DNA of 64,000 nt from Asterella californica (lineage: Eukaryota; Streptophyta; Marchantiopsida; Marchantiales; Aytoniaceae), in assembly GCA_036924285.1 (NCBI GenBank), contig JAYKYS010000023.1:1612001-1676000 (forward strand), written 5' to 3'. This document shows, piece after piece, positions 21,424 through 33,154 of this stretch; positions within the stretch are counted from its first letter, which is position 1, and each line of letters opens with the position of its first letter. The position numbers and the translations under genes are program-made. The notes under the pieces were generated by a model. It was not told where the DNA came from. It ran no database searches and worked only from the letters and a program-made list of their open reading frames with translations.

Positions 21424-24400
21424 GTGTGTGGTGCTCACAAATTACAGGATTCACGAATTTTTGAAATTTTTGAGATTAATAACTTGTTTGTATAAATGAA
21501 GAAGTGTTGTTACTTAAGATTACGACTTCCTTAGAAGGAAGATGATCTTATGAGCTTTTTGAAATAATAAGTTGACTTCTTCGGAAGACGACCGTCTTCC
21601 GGGAAGCGTCTTCTCGATGACGTCTTCGGAAGACGGCGGAAGACACGCATCTTTCAGAAGACGGCAACCGCGGAAGCTTAACCACGTAAGGAGTAGGTGC
21701 ACCTACCAGGTAGCACCGAACAGGTTAGGTAAGTCAGGAGTGTCGAAACTCCTAAACTGCGGGGAAGACAGTGCAGGAAGCGCATTAGCACAGAAACCTA
21801 CCTGCTTCCCGCATCGAGAGATTGGAGACTGAGAAGACCGATTCAGGCAGCAAGTTGATTTGAGTGAGGAAAGCAGCGAGTGAAATCGAGTGAGGACAAG
21901 ATCGATTCGAAGTTAGAAGGAAGGCGAAGTCGAACTACTGAGCGCAGGAAGCGTAGTGAACTGAAGGCGTTTTCTATGAACTCTCGGAAGCTGATATTGG
22001 AGGGTGGCTGAGTGGAATCGAAGGTGGAATTGAGGCGTAGCCAGAAGCTGACAGCGGAAGCAGCCTTGTGGGTCGCATTGGAGCTAGAACTAGAGCCAGA
22101 AGCGCGCGGAAGATCGAAGACAGCTCGGGTGGTGGAAGAGGCATCCTTGCCTCTAGAAGACAAGGTCGCCACCTCCGATCGGATTGTGGAGATGAACTTG
22201 TCTTCTGCAAGAAGAAGACTGGAAGAGTTCAGTGCTTTCTTCCACGCAGAGATCCAGCCAGCTATGGAGTTTCTGGAGAAGAGAGCTAAGGCTCAGGAGA
22301 AGCCGCTACAGTCTGGATTCGGTCTGCGCACCTTGATGCGTCAGGAAGAAGGCCAGAAGAAGACAAGCGTTGGAAGCTAGTCTCCGCACTACGAAGAAGC
22401 TCACAGCGAGATACAAGGCGGAAGCAGCCGCTTCTGCCAAGGAGCTGATCCAACTGAAGAAGAGCAACCAGGAGTTGCAGGCGCGTTTACAACAGCGCGA
22501 CCAAGAGGTTCTCCGAGTGCGGGGGAAGATCACCGCCCTCGCAGAGGAGAAGATAACATGGAAGACGCAGCGGGAAGCCGCAGAAGCGCGAGTTGCAGAG
22601 GAGAAGATGCAGCGGGACGCAGCGGAAGCTCGTGCGCAGGAGATGCAAGCACAGTCGGTGGAGGCGCTTCAAAAGAAGTTCAACTTCACCGCGGGTAGGA
22701 AGTTGCTTACCTTGGCTAGAGAGTGGGACGAGGAGTCCATAGCGAGGTTGGTAGAGTGCAAGGAGAGCATGTTCATGTATTTGGATCGGCAGATAGAGGG
22801 AGTGAAGACACTCTATGGTCTTTCCTTGACTCCGTCACATGCAACTACGTCTTCCCAAGCTCCAGCATCATCGACTGGATCCGAATTGGAGAAGGAGGAG
22901 TTCGACCTCGCTGTGCACTTGGTAGTGACAGCGTTGGAAGCCAAGAAGACCCCGGAAGAAGCCCCGAAAGACAGGATGTCTTCTGGAAGACAGGAAAAAG
23001 AACCGTCTTCCCAAGTATTCCGCGTGGAGGAAGCGACTTCCTCGGCCCCTATGAGGTCGTCATGGTCTCTAGTACCGAACCAGTGCCTCAGAAGAGCGAG
23101 GAAGCACCACTCGACTCCGCTTCCCAGAAGACGCTTCCGTCTTCTGAAGCAAAAGCAGAAGCAGAAGTAGAGTCGGAAGCCGAAGCCGAAGCCGAAGCCG
23201 AGGAAGAAGCAGCATCAGCGACAGCAGGGCAAGCGACGACTATGGAGGAAGCCACCTTAGTGACACCCGAGGTAATCGTAGGGCTTTCTAGCTTATCAGA
23301 AGCCGCGTTGGGAGCTCTGGTAGGAGCAGATCAGGTAGAGATTACCACCGAGCAATCAGAGTAGATAGTAAACACAACCAACGTTGACAGTTTTCAAAGT
23401 TAGTAGGAACCGAACATGCTATCTTAAGGGTGGCAGTTTTCAGTGTAAAATTAGTTAGGCAGTCATGTGATAGAGTAGGAAGCGCAAGAATAGGTAGGGG
23501 AAACCGTTTGCATGTGGAGGGGCAGCTTTTCTCTCCCTGGTGGTCGTCTCCTCTGTTTTTCTCGTGGTAGAAAGCATAAGTAGGATCGAAGAGTAGGAAT
23601 TCGGGCGGCTGCACGCCCATACACATTTTTCAGTGCAGACAGAGACACATGAGTGAGTTAGTTCTACACACAGTACACCCGATGTTAGAGACATACGAAT
23701 AGTCTAGGATTATACCGGAGGGGTCTGCATGCTCGTTATCAGCAGTGGTTCGAAGATGTAGATAGAGGTAGTGGACAGTTTAGGAACAAGGAACGGCATC
23801 CTCGTGCAGTCTTGTTGGCTAGACTGTTGTGTCGAGGAGTAGGCGCAGGAAGTAGAGGGAGTGAGCTTCCCAATGCCAATGTGACATCTTCTCGGGGAAT
23901 GGATTGCGGATTTGAGTGCAGAAGCTTTGTTCATCTCTTCTGGGTGGTGGATTTTCTTGGATTCACTCCCAATTGTGCATGAGAAGTGTTCTTCTTGAGT
24001 GGCGGTGACTGTCAGCAGTTGTAGAATTGCAGCTTGGCTCGTCCAGTAGAGCACTTAGGATCTACGTACGGACGGTCTTACGGGTAAGGGATCTCGGAAG
24101 ACAGAGTAGTTGGAGCAACGAAGAGAAGAAGAAAGAAGACTTCTTCCCACAGCAGAAGACGACATCCTCAAGTAAAAGACGGTGCAACTGTACGCATGTT
24201 TGTTGTCTTCCTCCCCAAACTATTACAAGCAGGGATGGCTTGTTAGTCAAGATCCGGACTAGAAGCCTGTCGGAATCTTAATTTCTCTTTTTTATCTTGT
24301 TTTCTCTCGTTTGGATTTTCCCTTCTTCCCCATCTTCTCTCATCTTCCTCATCTTCTTACTTTCTTCTAGTGAGCTTCCGAGACTTCTATTGAGCTTCCG

Positions 24401-24520
24401 TGAAGGTGAATGTCGTTGTAGTGTTGCAGGAAGATCATTTCCGTAGGCAGAAGCCGAGGAAGGCTACAGGGGGCATACACCCTATGATTAATCTAACCCG
24501 TGGGAATGTGAAGTTAGGGT
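21424..24520 (+). repeat. Repeat family Y, copy C
   Basis: The copy starts TGTGGTGCTCACAAATTACA, follows copy B closely through the palindrome cluster (21,580-21,670), contains the full coiled-coil frame, and ends near TAACCCGTGGGAATGTGA. It lacks the last 400 bp that A and B share. It sits inside the X element, between its LTRs. Confidence 0.6.
21990..23364 (+). pseudogene. Coiled-coil protein of repeat family Y, copy C (two frameshifts)
   Basis: This is the most complete copy, about 450 codons. Order: a basic/Glu-rich lead from about 22,012; MNLSSARRRLEEF (near 22,192); FGLRTLMRQEE (near 22,318); a long Ala/Lys/Glu coiled coil (about 22,370-22,670); KKFNFTAGRKLLTLAREWDE (near 22,673); CKESMFMYLDRQIEGVKTLY; then an acidic tail to the TAG at 23,362-23,364. 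The frame shifts near 22,365 and again near 23,045, where C lacks one base that copy B has. Four GAAGCC units (23,176-23,199) encode a Glu-Ala run that B and A lack. Heptad-like spacing suggests an oligomerising structural protein, perhaps Gag-like. No zinc knuckle or known domain is seen. Confidence 0.6.
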
Positions 24521-25114
24521 TTAGGGTTTGGGAGGTTGTAAGGGTTTTCAGAAGAAGATATCAGGGAGGATGATGATTGAGGAAGATACTATTGTACAGC
24601 GAGACAATGATGGTGGGGATTGAGGCTTTTGGTTGCAGCGGTGTGGTTCTTTTTTTCAGAAAAACAAAAGAGAAAAGAGGATTAGGTACGATGACATGTA
24701 CCGACTTGAGGTTGAGGGTTACAGTCAGATATATGATGATGATTGCGTTGGCAGATGATGTCTACTACGACACTTGGGTCAAAAACCTCGACGGTGAGGT
24801 TCTACAGGACGGATGGAAGACATTTCTATGGTATGATGGGTTACTTTTTCTATGTCTTCGCATATTGAAAGATGTGTAGATTTAGAGGGGGTGATTGGAT
24901 GGGAGGTTCGAGGTGAAAGTCGATGATCATGGATCTAAGGAGGATCATGGCAAGGTAGCAACTTCAAGATGACGATCAGGTTGCAACCTTGAGGATGAGG
25001 TTGGCTACGATGGGAAGTAGCGCGATATGACGAAGTGCGTGCCGGTCGGTACTCCTCGGTCGATATCTCTGGTGCATACCGGAGGACGTACAGGTTTGGA
25101 GGGGGTGGATGCCG
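24521..25114 (+). other. Internal 3' part of the X element with polypurine tract
   Basis: The segment opens with two plant telomere-type units (AGGGTTTAGGGTTT, near 24,525-24,540). A 100-codon open frame (24,577-24,879) has no recognised motif. The polypurine tract GGAGGGGGTGGA lies at 25,098-25,109; an upstream run AGAGGGGGTGATTGGATGGG near 24,886 could be a second one. Confidence 0.5.
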
Positions 25115-27050
25115 TGTCGTGGACCGGCTCCTATTTGAAATTCAAACTTCGATGCTTGTCGCTCCAAAAACACTCATGAGAAGATAAGCTAGGCCTCAGC
25201 TTACGGACTTTTGGCACCATTTCGGATCTTTGCTTTCATCGCATCAGTGGATAGAGCTCCTTGTCAACATTCCATATGTACTTTGTCTACTTCATTTGGA
25301 CGCCTAGTGGAGAAGTTACAAGACTCGAAAGATGGAGAAAACAAGCTAGGCCCCAGCTTATGAGCTTTTGGCACAACTTCGGATCTTCATTTTTATCGCA
25401 TAGATGGGTAGATCTCATTGTCAGCTTTCCATGGGCATCTTGTCTACTTCGTTTGGACGCCTAGTGGAGAAGTTACAAGATTCGAAAAATGGAGAAAACA
25501 AGTTAGGCCCCAGGTTATGGACTTATGGCGCAAGTTCTGCAACTTCAAAGAAGTTATGCAACTTCAAAGAAGACAAAACCAAGCTAGGTCCTAGTTACTT
25601 GCTGACTGGGTATTTGAGGCTTCAGACGTTATATCAAAGACGCAAGGGACATGCTTCAGGAGATTATGATAGAACTTCGTACGTACTGAGACTGTTACAA
25701 GGGTGCAGCTTAGGGGCTAGCTTGCAGCTACGATCTGTCAACGGACGGTTCGGGAGATTTAAGAGTCCAATGCAAGCGCGCAAGGCGTCGTTGGGTTCAG
25801 ATCTGTGCAGGCTACGCACTGGTTCAAACAGTTTGGGAAGAGACGGATCGGGGAGTGCGTACTGAGAGAAATTGTACGCACTCCTACGTAGAGACCCAGG
25901 GAGCAGATTTGAGATTTTCATTATCTGTGAAGGAGAGTTGGACCGTTCGGTCCGTTCCGGAGTCCTTGGATCCATCGGGATCAGAACAACGAGTTCTACA
26001 TGAAATTGAAGACGATACAAAATTTTCATCGGGTGGTTTGGAAGTTCTCAGTGAAATTGGCTCGCAGGGAAGCGCTTACGTCAGATTTTCGTTCGCATGC
26101 GACCTGAGATTGGGTTGTTCTTCGCGATCAGTGAGCCAAGCTCTTTGTTCTTGGTGCCTATGCGATCAGGGAGTCTTCATCTACTCATAGGAGAAGACAG
26201 TACGTAAATTGGATTGTTGGTTTGGGTGTGGTGAGCGAGTTTGAGCCGTAGGGAGTCGATTTACGTCAGTTTTTTGCAACCTGCGACCAAATTTCTCGTG
26301 TGGTTTTGCAAGAGGAACTCCAAACGGCTTGTTTGGAGTCTTGTTGGGTTCAGGGTAGCTAGATCTACCTACCAGAGAAGATGAATATCAGTTTAGACGA
26401 TCCGTTTGTACGGTGTGTGCGGTTTTAAGCCGCAAGGAAGAGTTTTTGAAGGTTCGGTCACCTACGACCAAAAATCGGTGATATCTCGGCTATCGGGAGT
26501 CGGATCTGAAGGTTTCTTGAGCCAAGGGAGTCATGGAAGGAGACCCTATCAACATTTGAAGACCGTTTGGCAAAAAGAGAAAGTTCTCAGATAGATCTTT
26601 TTTGATTCCTTCGCTACGGGTTTCGTTCTTTTGAGTTCGTTAGGGACTTAGTTGGTTGTGTATGGCTTGTGGTAGCTAGCTTTAGCCAAGAGCTAGTGCG
26701 TGGATGTGGTTTGGACTTAGGTTTCAGTCGTATGATACTGGTGCAGCTCTTTTTGTCAACAAAGAGAAGTTTCTCTTGCTTTGAGCTACGCTTCGGTGAT
26801 TTTGGGTCAGGGTTGTGATTCAAGGGGTTGTTTTTAGGAGCTTTGAAGTAGGTTACAGACCGCTCTGGTCTGTTCCTTAGTTTTGTGCTCTTAGGAGAAA
26901 GAACCGGCAGTGTACATACATTTGGAGTTGGTATGTATTGCGCTTTGTTTTCGTGGTTGTTCTTCTCTCTCTTGTCTCTGTTCGACATACAGCATCTCCA
27001 CATCTAGGAACCTTACGTTTTCCTGGACATCCTTCACGCAATATCCGACA
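25115..27050 (+). repeat. LTR X, copy D (putative 3' LTR)
   Basis: It is nearly collinear with copy C and clearly closer to it than to copy A. Start TGTCGTGGACCGG and end ATATCCGACA are shared. Differences include fewer complete 157-bp units (near 25,249 and 25,406), an AACTTCAAAGAAGTTATGCA duplication near 25,545, and an insertion near 25,873 that repeats GTACGCACTCC. A promoter and terminator are expected in it but not identified. Confidence 0.7.
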
Positions 27051-29760
27051 CGATACTATGTGAACCCATTACGTACTATAGAGAAATCTCTCTTGGAACG
27101 TCGTGAGAATCTTGTGATGACAAAACCCTATGTCGACCACAGACACACCACCAACCATGAACCAACTGTTTCAACTCGAGCATTGAAAACAAACCTCGTC
27201 ATCACACGTGACCACTGTTGTTGTAACTCGGCTCGTATTGAGCTAACTTATCTCTTACTAGGATGAGTACGAGTAATCTAAACCTATCATCACCACATAA
27301 ACCTCTCATGGTCTGTTGATCCGCAAGTCCAACCTCATCGTGAGGAGAAACATAGATAGTCTGACTGGTCCACAACTCCAGAGTCACTATCGACAAATGA
27401 CAACTCATCACACTCAAACATTCACAAAATTAGAAACCTACCCTCATTTGGACTGACGTCTCTTTCATCGAGTAACCATATGCACAAAATATGATCACCA
27501 ACGATGATAATATGTATTTAGAGTTGTTAACTAGATGTCCGATCCTCTAGTAACTTCAAAGATCTTCAACCATGTAGCTATACTAGCTCACACCACTCAA
27601 CATCCACTAACACCCTCCATGCATCTATGACATGAAAGATGATACCTCAAGTGTAGCTTCTCTCTAAGATATGAGATCTCTCTACTCTGAATGTCTAGTA
27701 AGACCTCCTAGGGCATAGAACAAAGATCTCTTAGAATATAGAACAAGTCCTTAAGTACATATGAGTATCCTTGTAATCCAAAACTAAGAACGGGAAAGTT
27801 AAATGCAAGCTTCAAGAATAGTGTCGAGATGGATGATCACGTTTTATGCACTCCCACACCATTGAAAACTTGTCCATCTCTCACATCCAAGCAAGTAAGC
27901 AAGCTAACTTGCTGGCTCGGCTCAGCAAGACGAGACGTCACATATTGGATCTGCTTCAGTTCCGCCTCCAGAACTCTCACATTCCGCTTCTCATGCCTCC
28001 ACACTCACGCACCTATGATCCTCAAAATCTCTAAAAGCGCTCCTCATTGACACATATTTTACACTACTACGCTTCGCTGGTGTAGATGAAAAATTAGATG
28101 AAATATGTCCACGAGACACTCAACACACAAGGAAACACGAAAATGTGAAAAAACTGACGTGAAAATCACCAAAGTCATCTTTGAGATACCAAGAACAGAA
28201 TTCTGCGAGGAGAACATACCCATACAAAGTCCGTGCACACTTCACAACCCTAAACAACCAACAAGACCCACTACAAACCACGGAGTTCATCAATACGTCC
28301 AAAAATCTGACATCAATCTTGATTTTGATTCCCACCAACACAAAACAAGGCTCTACTGAACTCAAACGGATTTGTTTGAACAGTTTTGGTTGCGCTGGAA
28401 GCATCTTCATAGCGAGGTTCTATTGCACTCTTCATGGTCCAAAACTGACTGCCACATAAAATCTGACCAGAGCTTCCACACATTAGCTGAATGTCGAGTT
28501 TCAAGAAAATGATAAATTGTCACCAGCGGCAAAATTTGGCCCAACCAGTGACCAAACCTCCACCAAATCACATCGTCAATACACCAAGAGAAGCACAAAT
28601 CACTCCCACTCCACAAATTGAAGATACCGTTAATCTCTGACCACCTGTAGATATCATTGGTAGAAAAATCAACGACCTGATTTCTCTCTATCAAAACTTC
28701 ACGAATCACTTTTCTCAAGTAATCTAAGAACAAATACATAAACACTTGCCAAGCAGCAAAATATCACTCACAAATCCAGCCAAACACACTTTGTGCTCGT
28801 AGAGAAGTCAAGTTCTACTCACTAAATACATCTATCATAGCTAGGAGCTTGAAGACTCAACTCGAGAAAACAAGAGACTACAAGCTCCAACTTGAAATAT
28901 ACTCCTTGGTGATCTCAATCAAAGAAACTCTGCTAATGATCCTAATGACACTATTGGAACTATCAGAACTAACAGCGCTAAGAGCACGTGCCACTTGGCA
29001 CTTGGCCGAACTAGCAACTTGGGAAAATGACATGACATTCTGTGGAACGACGAACATCGGATATCGGACCATAGGGCTCGGACATGCTCTCGTCCTTTGT
29101 GCAGCTCACCAAACTAGTTAATGCCTGTCGTCAATTTTGGAGTATGATTAGACCCGAGCTTCACACCAAATCTACCATGTGTGCAACATCTGTGAAGAAC
29201 TGGAGTGTCATATGTACAGCTCAAACGGCTAATACGGTAGGTATTTAACTTTTATGATTTAATTTTATATTTAATGACTAGCTTAACTTTGGATTAAGAA
29301 GAGTCTTAACTTTCACAAAGACCTTCGTGAAATAGGAAGAACAATAATGAAATGTTTTAATTTATGATGCTCGTCGAGATTAACTATAGAAGGCATAAAA
29401 CAAATCTCATCTTTCTTCGATATCCTATTCTATGTAACTGAAATTATATGAAAAGAAAAACCACACATGAAGAGACAATTAACATAATGATTTAGTGTCA
29501 TCTTACTATTCTTACAGTTTGATCCTTATGGAACTCACTTTTTATTAAAGATACTTATGAATGTGAAAGATTTCATCCTAATAACTTTTACTGATAAAAA
29601 TTCAAAGATACAGTATTTACGACTGACTAGGCCAATAATCACACAAAAATGACAATAAACCTTAACGTGTTATTTACATATAATCTTCGTAAAATTACCA
29701 GATATATCTCCAGAAGTGGATCTTATTGTACATACAACATACAGACTGGTTTGATGTTAA
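27051..29760. other. Gene-poor stretch with unassigned reading frames
   Basis: I see no recognisable gene. On the minus strand, 28,407-28,745 is open for 112 codons and is Trp-rich (several W, e.g. IWWRFGHWLGQIL). This composition occurs in reverse-transcriptase zinc-binding or nuclease domains of LINE elements, but no diagnostic motif is present. The frames at 27,829-28,050 and 28,105-28,459 overlap on both strands. 29,130-29,760 is AT-rich and empty. Confidence 0.35.
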
Positions 29761-31310
29761 AGTACACCATTACAAACTACAACTGGAATCGACCATGATC
29801 CTCTTCTCTCCTTGTTAAAAATCCGTTCAAAAGAAAGAACGAGCAATGCCAACCAAGTGCTTACACTAGCAATGGGGAGTTCGCTTTCGTGGAGATTTCC
29901 ATAGCGTGATTCACAAGTAGCAAACTGAGCCTTCGCTGTCAGAAGAGCAATTTTGATAGGCGTGTCGTAATCTGGACTATCTTAGAGGAGTCTGAATCAA
30001 GGTTCTGAGAGCTATTCGCTCGTCAACTGTGAACACATCGCAACCGGTCGACCACAGAAACAGAAGATGGATGAAGTTTGTGCTTGCTGATTTAAACTGG
30101 GAGTACAGTGCGGGATTATCATTGATAGGAAAAAGTAAAAGAGATCTAGCTTCCGATGAGGTTCACGTTCTTTCCTTGTTACGAATGGCATACCCATTTG
30201 CTGGCAGAGACAGAACGAGTCCGCTAACTCGCTTCCCGGCTAGATGTGAGACATGATTGAAGCAGGCATGTTACAGAAATACACAACTCCTACCATCTCT
30301 ATGCGAAAACCCGAAAACCGAAACCGAAGAACCATATATACAGTGCACACAAATATATATCATACGATCCCATGAGTATCGTGCCGATGGACCAAGGCTG
30401 TCATTTTCACTGGATCAGCTATATTACAGTCCAGCATAAGAAAAGATGTGACAGGAACTCCCACCTGAACGCTGATCTGCTAACGGAACAAGGAACAAAT
30501 TAAGTGCCTTCGTATCTATATGTATATATAATGTGCGTTGATATCAGCACAACGTAGCAAGAGTTTAAATCTCTCAGATATTTACAGTCCAGTCCTTGCA
30601 GTCTCAAGGGCTACACAAACACACAAAGTCAAACTGAAAGCTTGTCCAATTAACCATGGACTTTAGACTCCAAAGACTTCGAGCTCCATAGGATGATGAG
30701 AGCCGAGTACTGAGCACCTTCTCACACAAATCAGACCAGCTTCCTTCGAAAGCGATACTCGCAAAGTGACGGCTAGTGCAGAGGTTACGTTGTGTCAAAA
30801 ATTACCACTCTGTCATTTTCACTTAAACTTATAGGTCGTAAAGCCCGTAGCATCTTTGCAGCGCAAACTGAAGAATTTCGACTGATCCCGATCGAACTGC
30901 TTTTACATGCAGGTAACTCAGAGTTCACGGAATAAATGACGGACTAGGTCCGAAGCAGCCAAAGAGAAGGGTCAGACTACTTGTGCAACGATCACAACTA
31001 CCCTTAATTCGCAGCGTTGTTTCGGAGTGAAAGGTACCCTGAGACTAATCAGCTTCTAGATTGCCACTCAAGAGGGACACTGGTTTGAAACGTAACTCTT
31101 CTAGTCGAATAGCGCGAAATCAAGCAAAGTCGAAGACTACGATCGTGTGTACAATCAGTAGTCTTCTTGACGTTCACGTCAAGTACTATAACAAGAAAAA
31201 TCAATCACCTGGTGCTACAACAAGCGGCGATCGCATCTGCTCCTATGGGATTCAGACTTACCATCCGTGCGGTTCTCTAACAGGAGTGGTGATGGCCGTG
31301 GTGGTGCTGG
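29761..31310 (-). other. Possible 3' part of the minus-strand gene at 31.3-31.6 kb
   Basis: Higher in GC than the DNA to its left, this stretch contains no convincing long frame. On the minus strand a good splice donor, CGGATG|GTAAGT, lies at about 31,262, 50 nt after the stop of the small frame at 31,311. A spliced transcript continuing leftward is thus plausible. No second coding exon could be placed. Confidence 0.3.
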
Positions 31311-31628
31311 TCATGATGATGAGGAAGCAAAGTTGTCGCCGTAATGAACCCAAGCGGAAAACCATGGACGGGGTGAAGGAGGACTATGGGGATAAGGGGT
31401 GTCTTGGTGTTTTCCATCGCGGTGATAACCGGGACTATGGGGATAGGGGCAGTCTCGGTGATAGTGGGGTAAGAACTGCAGTGGTGGGCTTCCCAGCACT
31501 TCATCGTCGTAGCTATTGTCTGGCATCACATCATCGTAGAATCGCCGCGGCAGCGGTGGTGGTGGTGGTGGCATAGGTTCGTAGTTGGAATGAGGCCGAT
31601 TGAAGAAAGGGAAGCATGAAAGACACAT
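31311..31628 (-). CDS. Hypothetical small Pro/His/Tyr-rich protein, 105 aa
   Basis: ATG at 31,628 opens a 105-codon frame. It starts MCLSCFPFF, contains seven prolines in a row interrupted by one Leu (PPPPPPLP), then an acidic YDDEV segment, a region with two YPHSP motifs (near 31,440 and 31,395), and a Ser-rich end before TGA at 31,311-31,313. A Cys pair near the start could be lipidated. Upstream on the minus strand a TATAAG box lies at 31,996-32,001, about 370 nt before the ATG, with a pyrimidine-rich leader between. The low-complexity repeats open other frames on both strands, so coding status is uncertain. No family is recognised. Confidence 0.4.
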   Translation of the reverse strand: MCLSCFPFFNRPHSNYEPMPPPPPPLPRRFYDDVMPDNSYDDEVLGSPPLQFLPHYHRDCPYPHSPGYHRDGKHQDTPYPHSPPSPRPWFSAWVHYGDNFASSSS

Positions 31629-31995
31629 CTTGACCCCGGAACGAACTCACCCACCACCGACGCAGAAAGATCTCCGACAATCAATAGGAAAAAGACCTTG
31701 CGTGGAAGGTCGATCAGATCACAGCTTCACAGACCCAACCCGAATTTCACCTTGACCTTCGCGGCGCAGAACGAGAGCTCCTGTACACCTGCCACTCCAA
31801 ACTGATGCTGGGAAGGAGATCCTTTTGCCGAAACAACAATTAGAGAGTGGCAAGGTTTGCGTGCTTTCTTTCGTCGATGGTGAGGCGCGGCACAACTGGA
31901 CTCGATCGATCAGGGTCCGCCTTCTTTCCGTTCTTCTCTCCTCCTATTTTTTCCCTTTTAATTTCCTCGCATTGCGTGCCGTGCGAGGCCGTGAC

Positions 31996-32001
31996 TTATA
32001 T
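31996..32001 (-). promoter_or_regulatory. Candidate TATA box
   Basis: The minus strand reads GGATATAAGTCACGG. It would place transcription start near 31,965 for the small minus-strand frame starting at 31,628. The DNA just beyond it (32,050-32,400) is the segmentally duplicated block, which supports a duplicated promoter region. Confidence 0.35.
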
Positions 32002-32314
32002 CCATCCATCGGTCGCTCTTGTGAACGAGCAACAGTCTCACCTGCAGCCTCCAGCTGCCTTCTCCTATGAGGACTGGGCCGAGTTTCCCCCTTTCCTCCA
32101 CGTTGTGCTTAAACTACGATAACAAACAGCGAGAACTACACAGTTGACTCCCCCCACGCGAGAATATCTATCCAGAGGTCCTTACTCCCAGTGGCAAAAC
32201 AGTGATTCCAATCGGCAAGCAACTTTCGAGGCCGTAAATCATGGTGATCGAGATACATCAGGGCCGATGATCAGGCGTTCTGTGTGCCATATTATTCTAG
32301 ATCTCTGAAAAGCT

Positions 32315-32362
32315 CTCAGCAAGCATTCATCGGAGCATTCATTCCGATGAATGCTTGCTGAG
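32315..32362. repeat. Perfect 20-bp fold-back, younger than the duplication
   Basis: CTCAGCAAGCATTCATCGGA (32,315-32,334) is perfectly inverted at 32,343-32,362 with an 8-nt spacer. The other copy of the duplicated block (near 383-407) has only the first arm. The inverted arm is therefore a later event, as made by replication template switching. It is followed by a short ATTCCGATTCCxx tandem. Confidence 0.8.
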
Positions 32363-33154
32363 ATTCCGATTCCACGATTCCGATTCCATTGAATAAAATA
32401 TGCATGCAACATGAACTTCCGGGGAACCGTTTTCCCCTTTTTTTTATCCTAAAATAATATAAATGTTAAATAAAATTTTATATTAAATTCAAAAAGTATA
32501 TCTAAATATCTATAGAAGTTAAATATTAAGTGAACCTGGAGATATGGGAACATGTCTACATACCCAATAAGGTAAGGAAACTTGAACCCACTGCACGCAG
32601 TATATATCCAAGAGGATGGAGGAGAATAAATGATAAATTAATGGAAGATTTAATTTATTATCTAACTTTTTTTCCAAAGAGTTAGGTAATAAACTAATCT
32701 ATATATAATTTTTTTTTTCTTCTGAACTCGGAAGAGGATAAATATGCATACAACATGCACTTCCTATCCGAGCGAAAAGAAAACAAGAAGGAGAAGAAGA
32801 GTTAAATTTAAAACATCCGTTGGAGAACCGATAGTGTAAGTAGAGAAATCAAGATTTATTATTATGCTCACATGCTGGTTGTTTCGGAAATGTTAAAAAT
32901 ATTAAATAAATAAACATTAAATAAAAATATATTTTAATATAATATTATTTATTAGATGTGAAGTAAATGCAGGAAGTTACGGACAAACCTTGTAAGTGAA
33001 GTTAGTGAAATGGCACTCCAGGAGCCATAAGAACTACCTCCTGTCTTATAGATTTTTATCAAAGTTTAGTTTATCACCTTGCTATATCCCCTCTTCCAAT
33101 GCAAATAAAATAAAAGTAGAGCAAATGAAATAAATATGCACATTATCGTGTTAA

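Larger units (their letters stand above)
19106..27050 (+). mobile_element. Nested non-autonomous LTR element: X LTRs flanking a Y block
   Basis: Two closely similar direct repeats of about 1.94-2.0 kb lie 4 kb apart (19,106-21,102 and 25,115-27,050). Each starts TGTCGTGGACCGG and ends ATATCCGACA. A purine-rich tract GGAGGGGGTGGA (25,098-25,109) sits immediately before the right copy, as a polypurine tract should. The 4 kb between has no gag, protease, RT or integrase. Instead it holds a coiled-coil Y block (about 21,424-24,520) flanked by about 320 and 590 bp of other DNA. This fits a large retrotransposon derivative that depends on other elements. I found no convincing tRNA primer site after 21,102 and no target duplication at the outer ends, so an assembly from separate X copies remains possible. 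Confidence 0.6.

Noticed and set aside
19101..27060. Target site duplication at the ends of the X-Y-X element
   Set aside because: TGTCG before 19,106 and CGATA after 27,050 do not match. Shifting the ends by a few bases gave no match either.
28407..28745. Trp-rich minus frame considered as a LINE reverse-transcriptase zinc-binding end
   Set aside because: No Cys/His cluster or RT motifs could be placed nearby, so the family call is unsupported.
31061..31576. 171-codon plus-strand frame with a poly-Val end
   Set aside because: The poly-Val comes from a GGT run that is the proline tract of the minus-strand frame. Only one strand is likely coding and the minus frame has promoter support.
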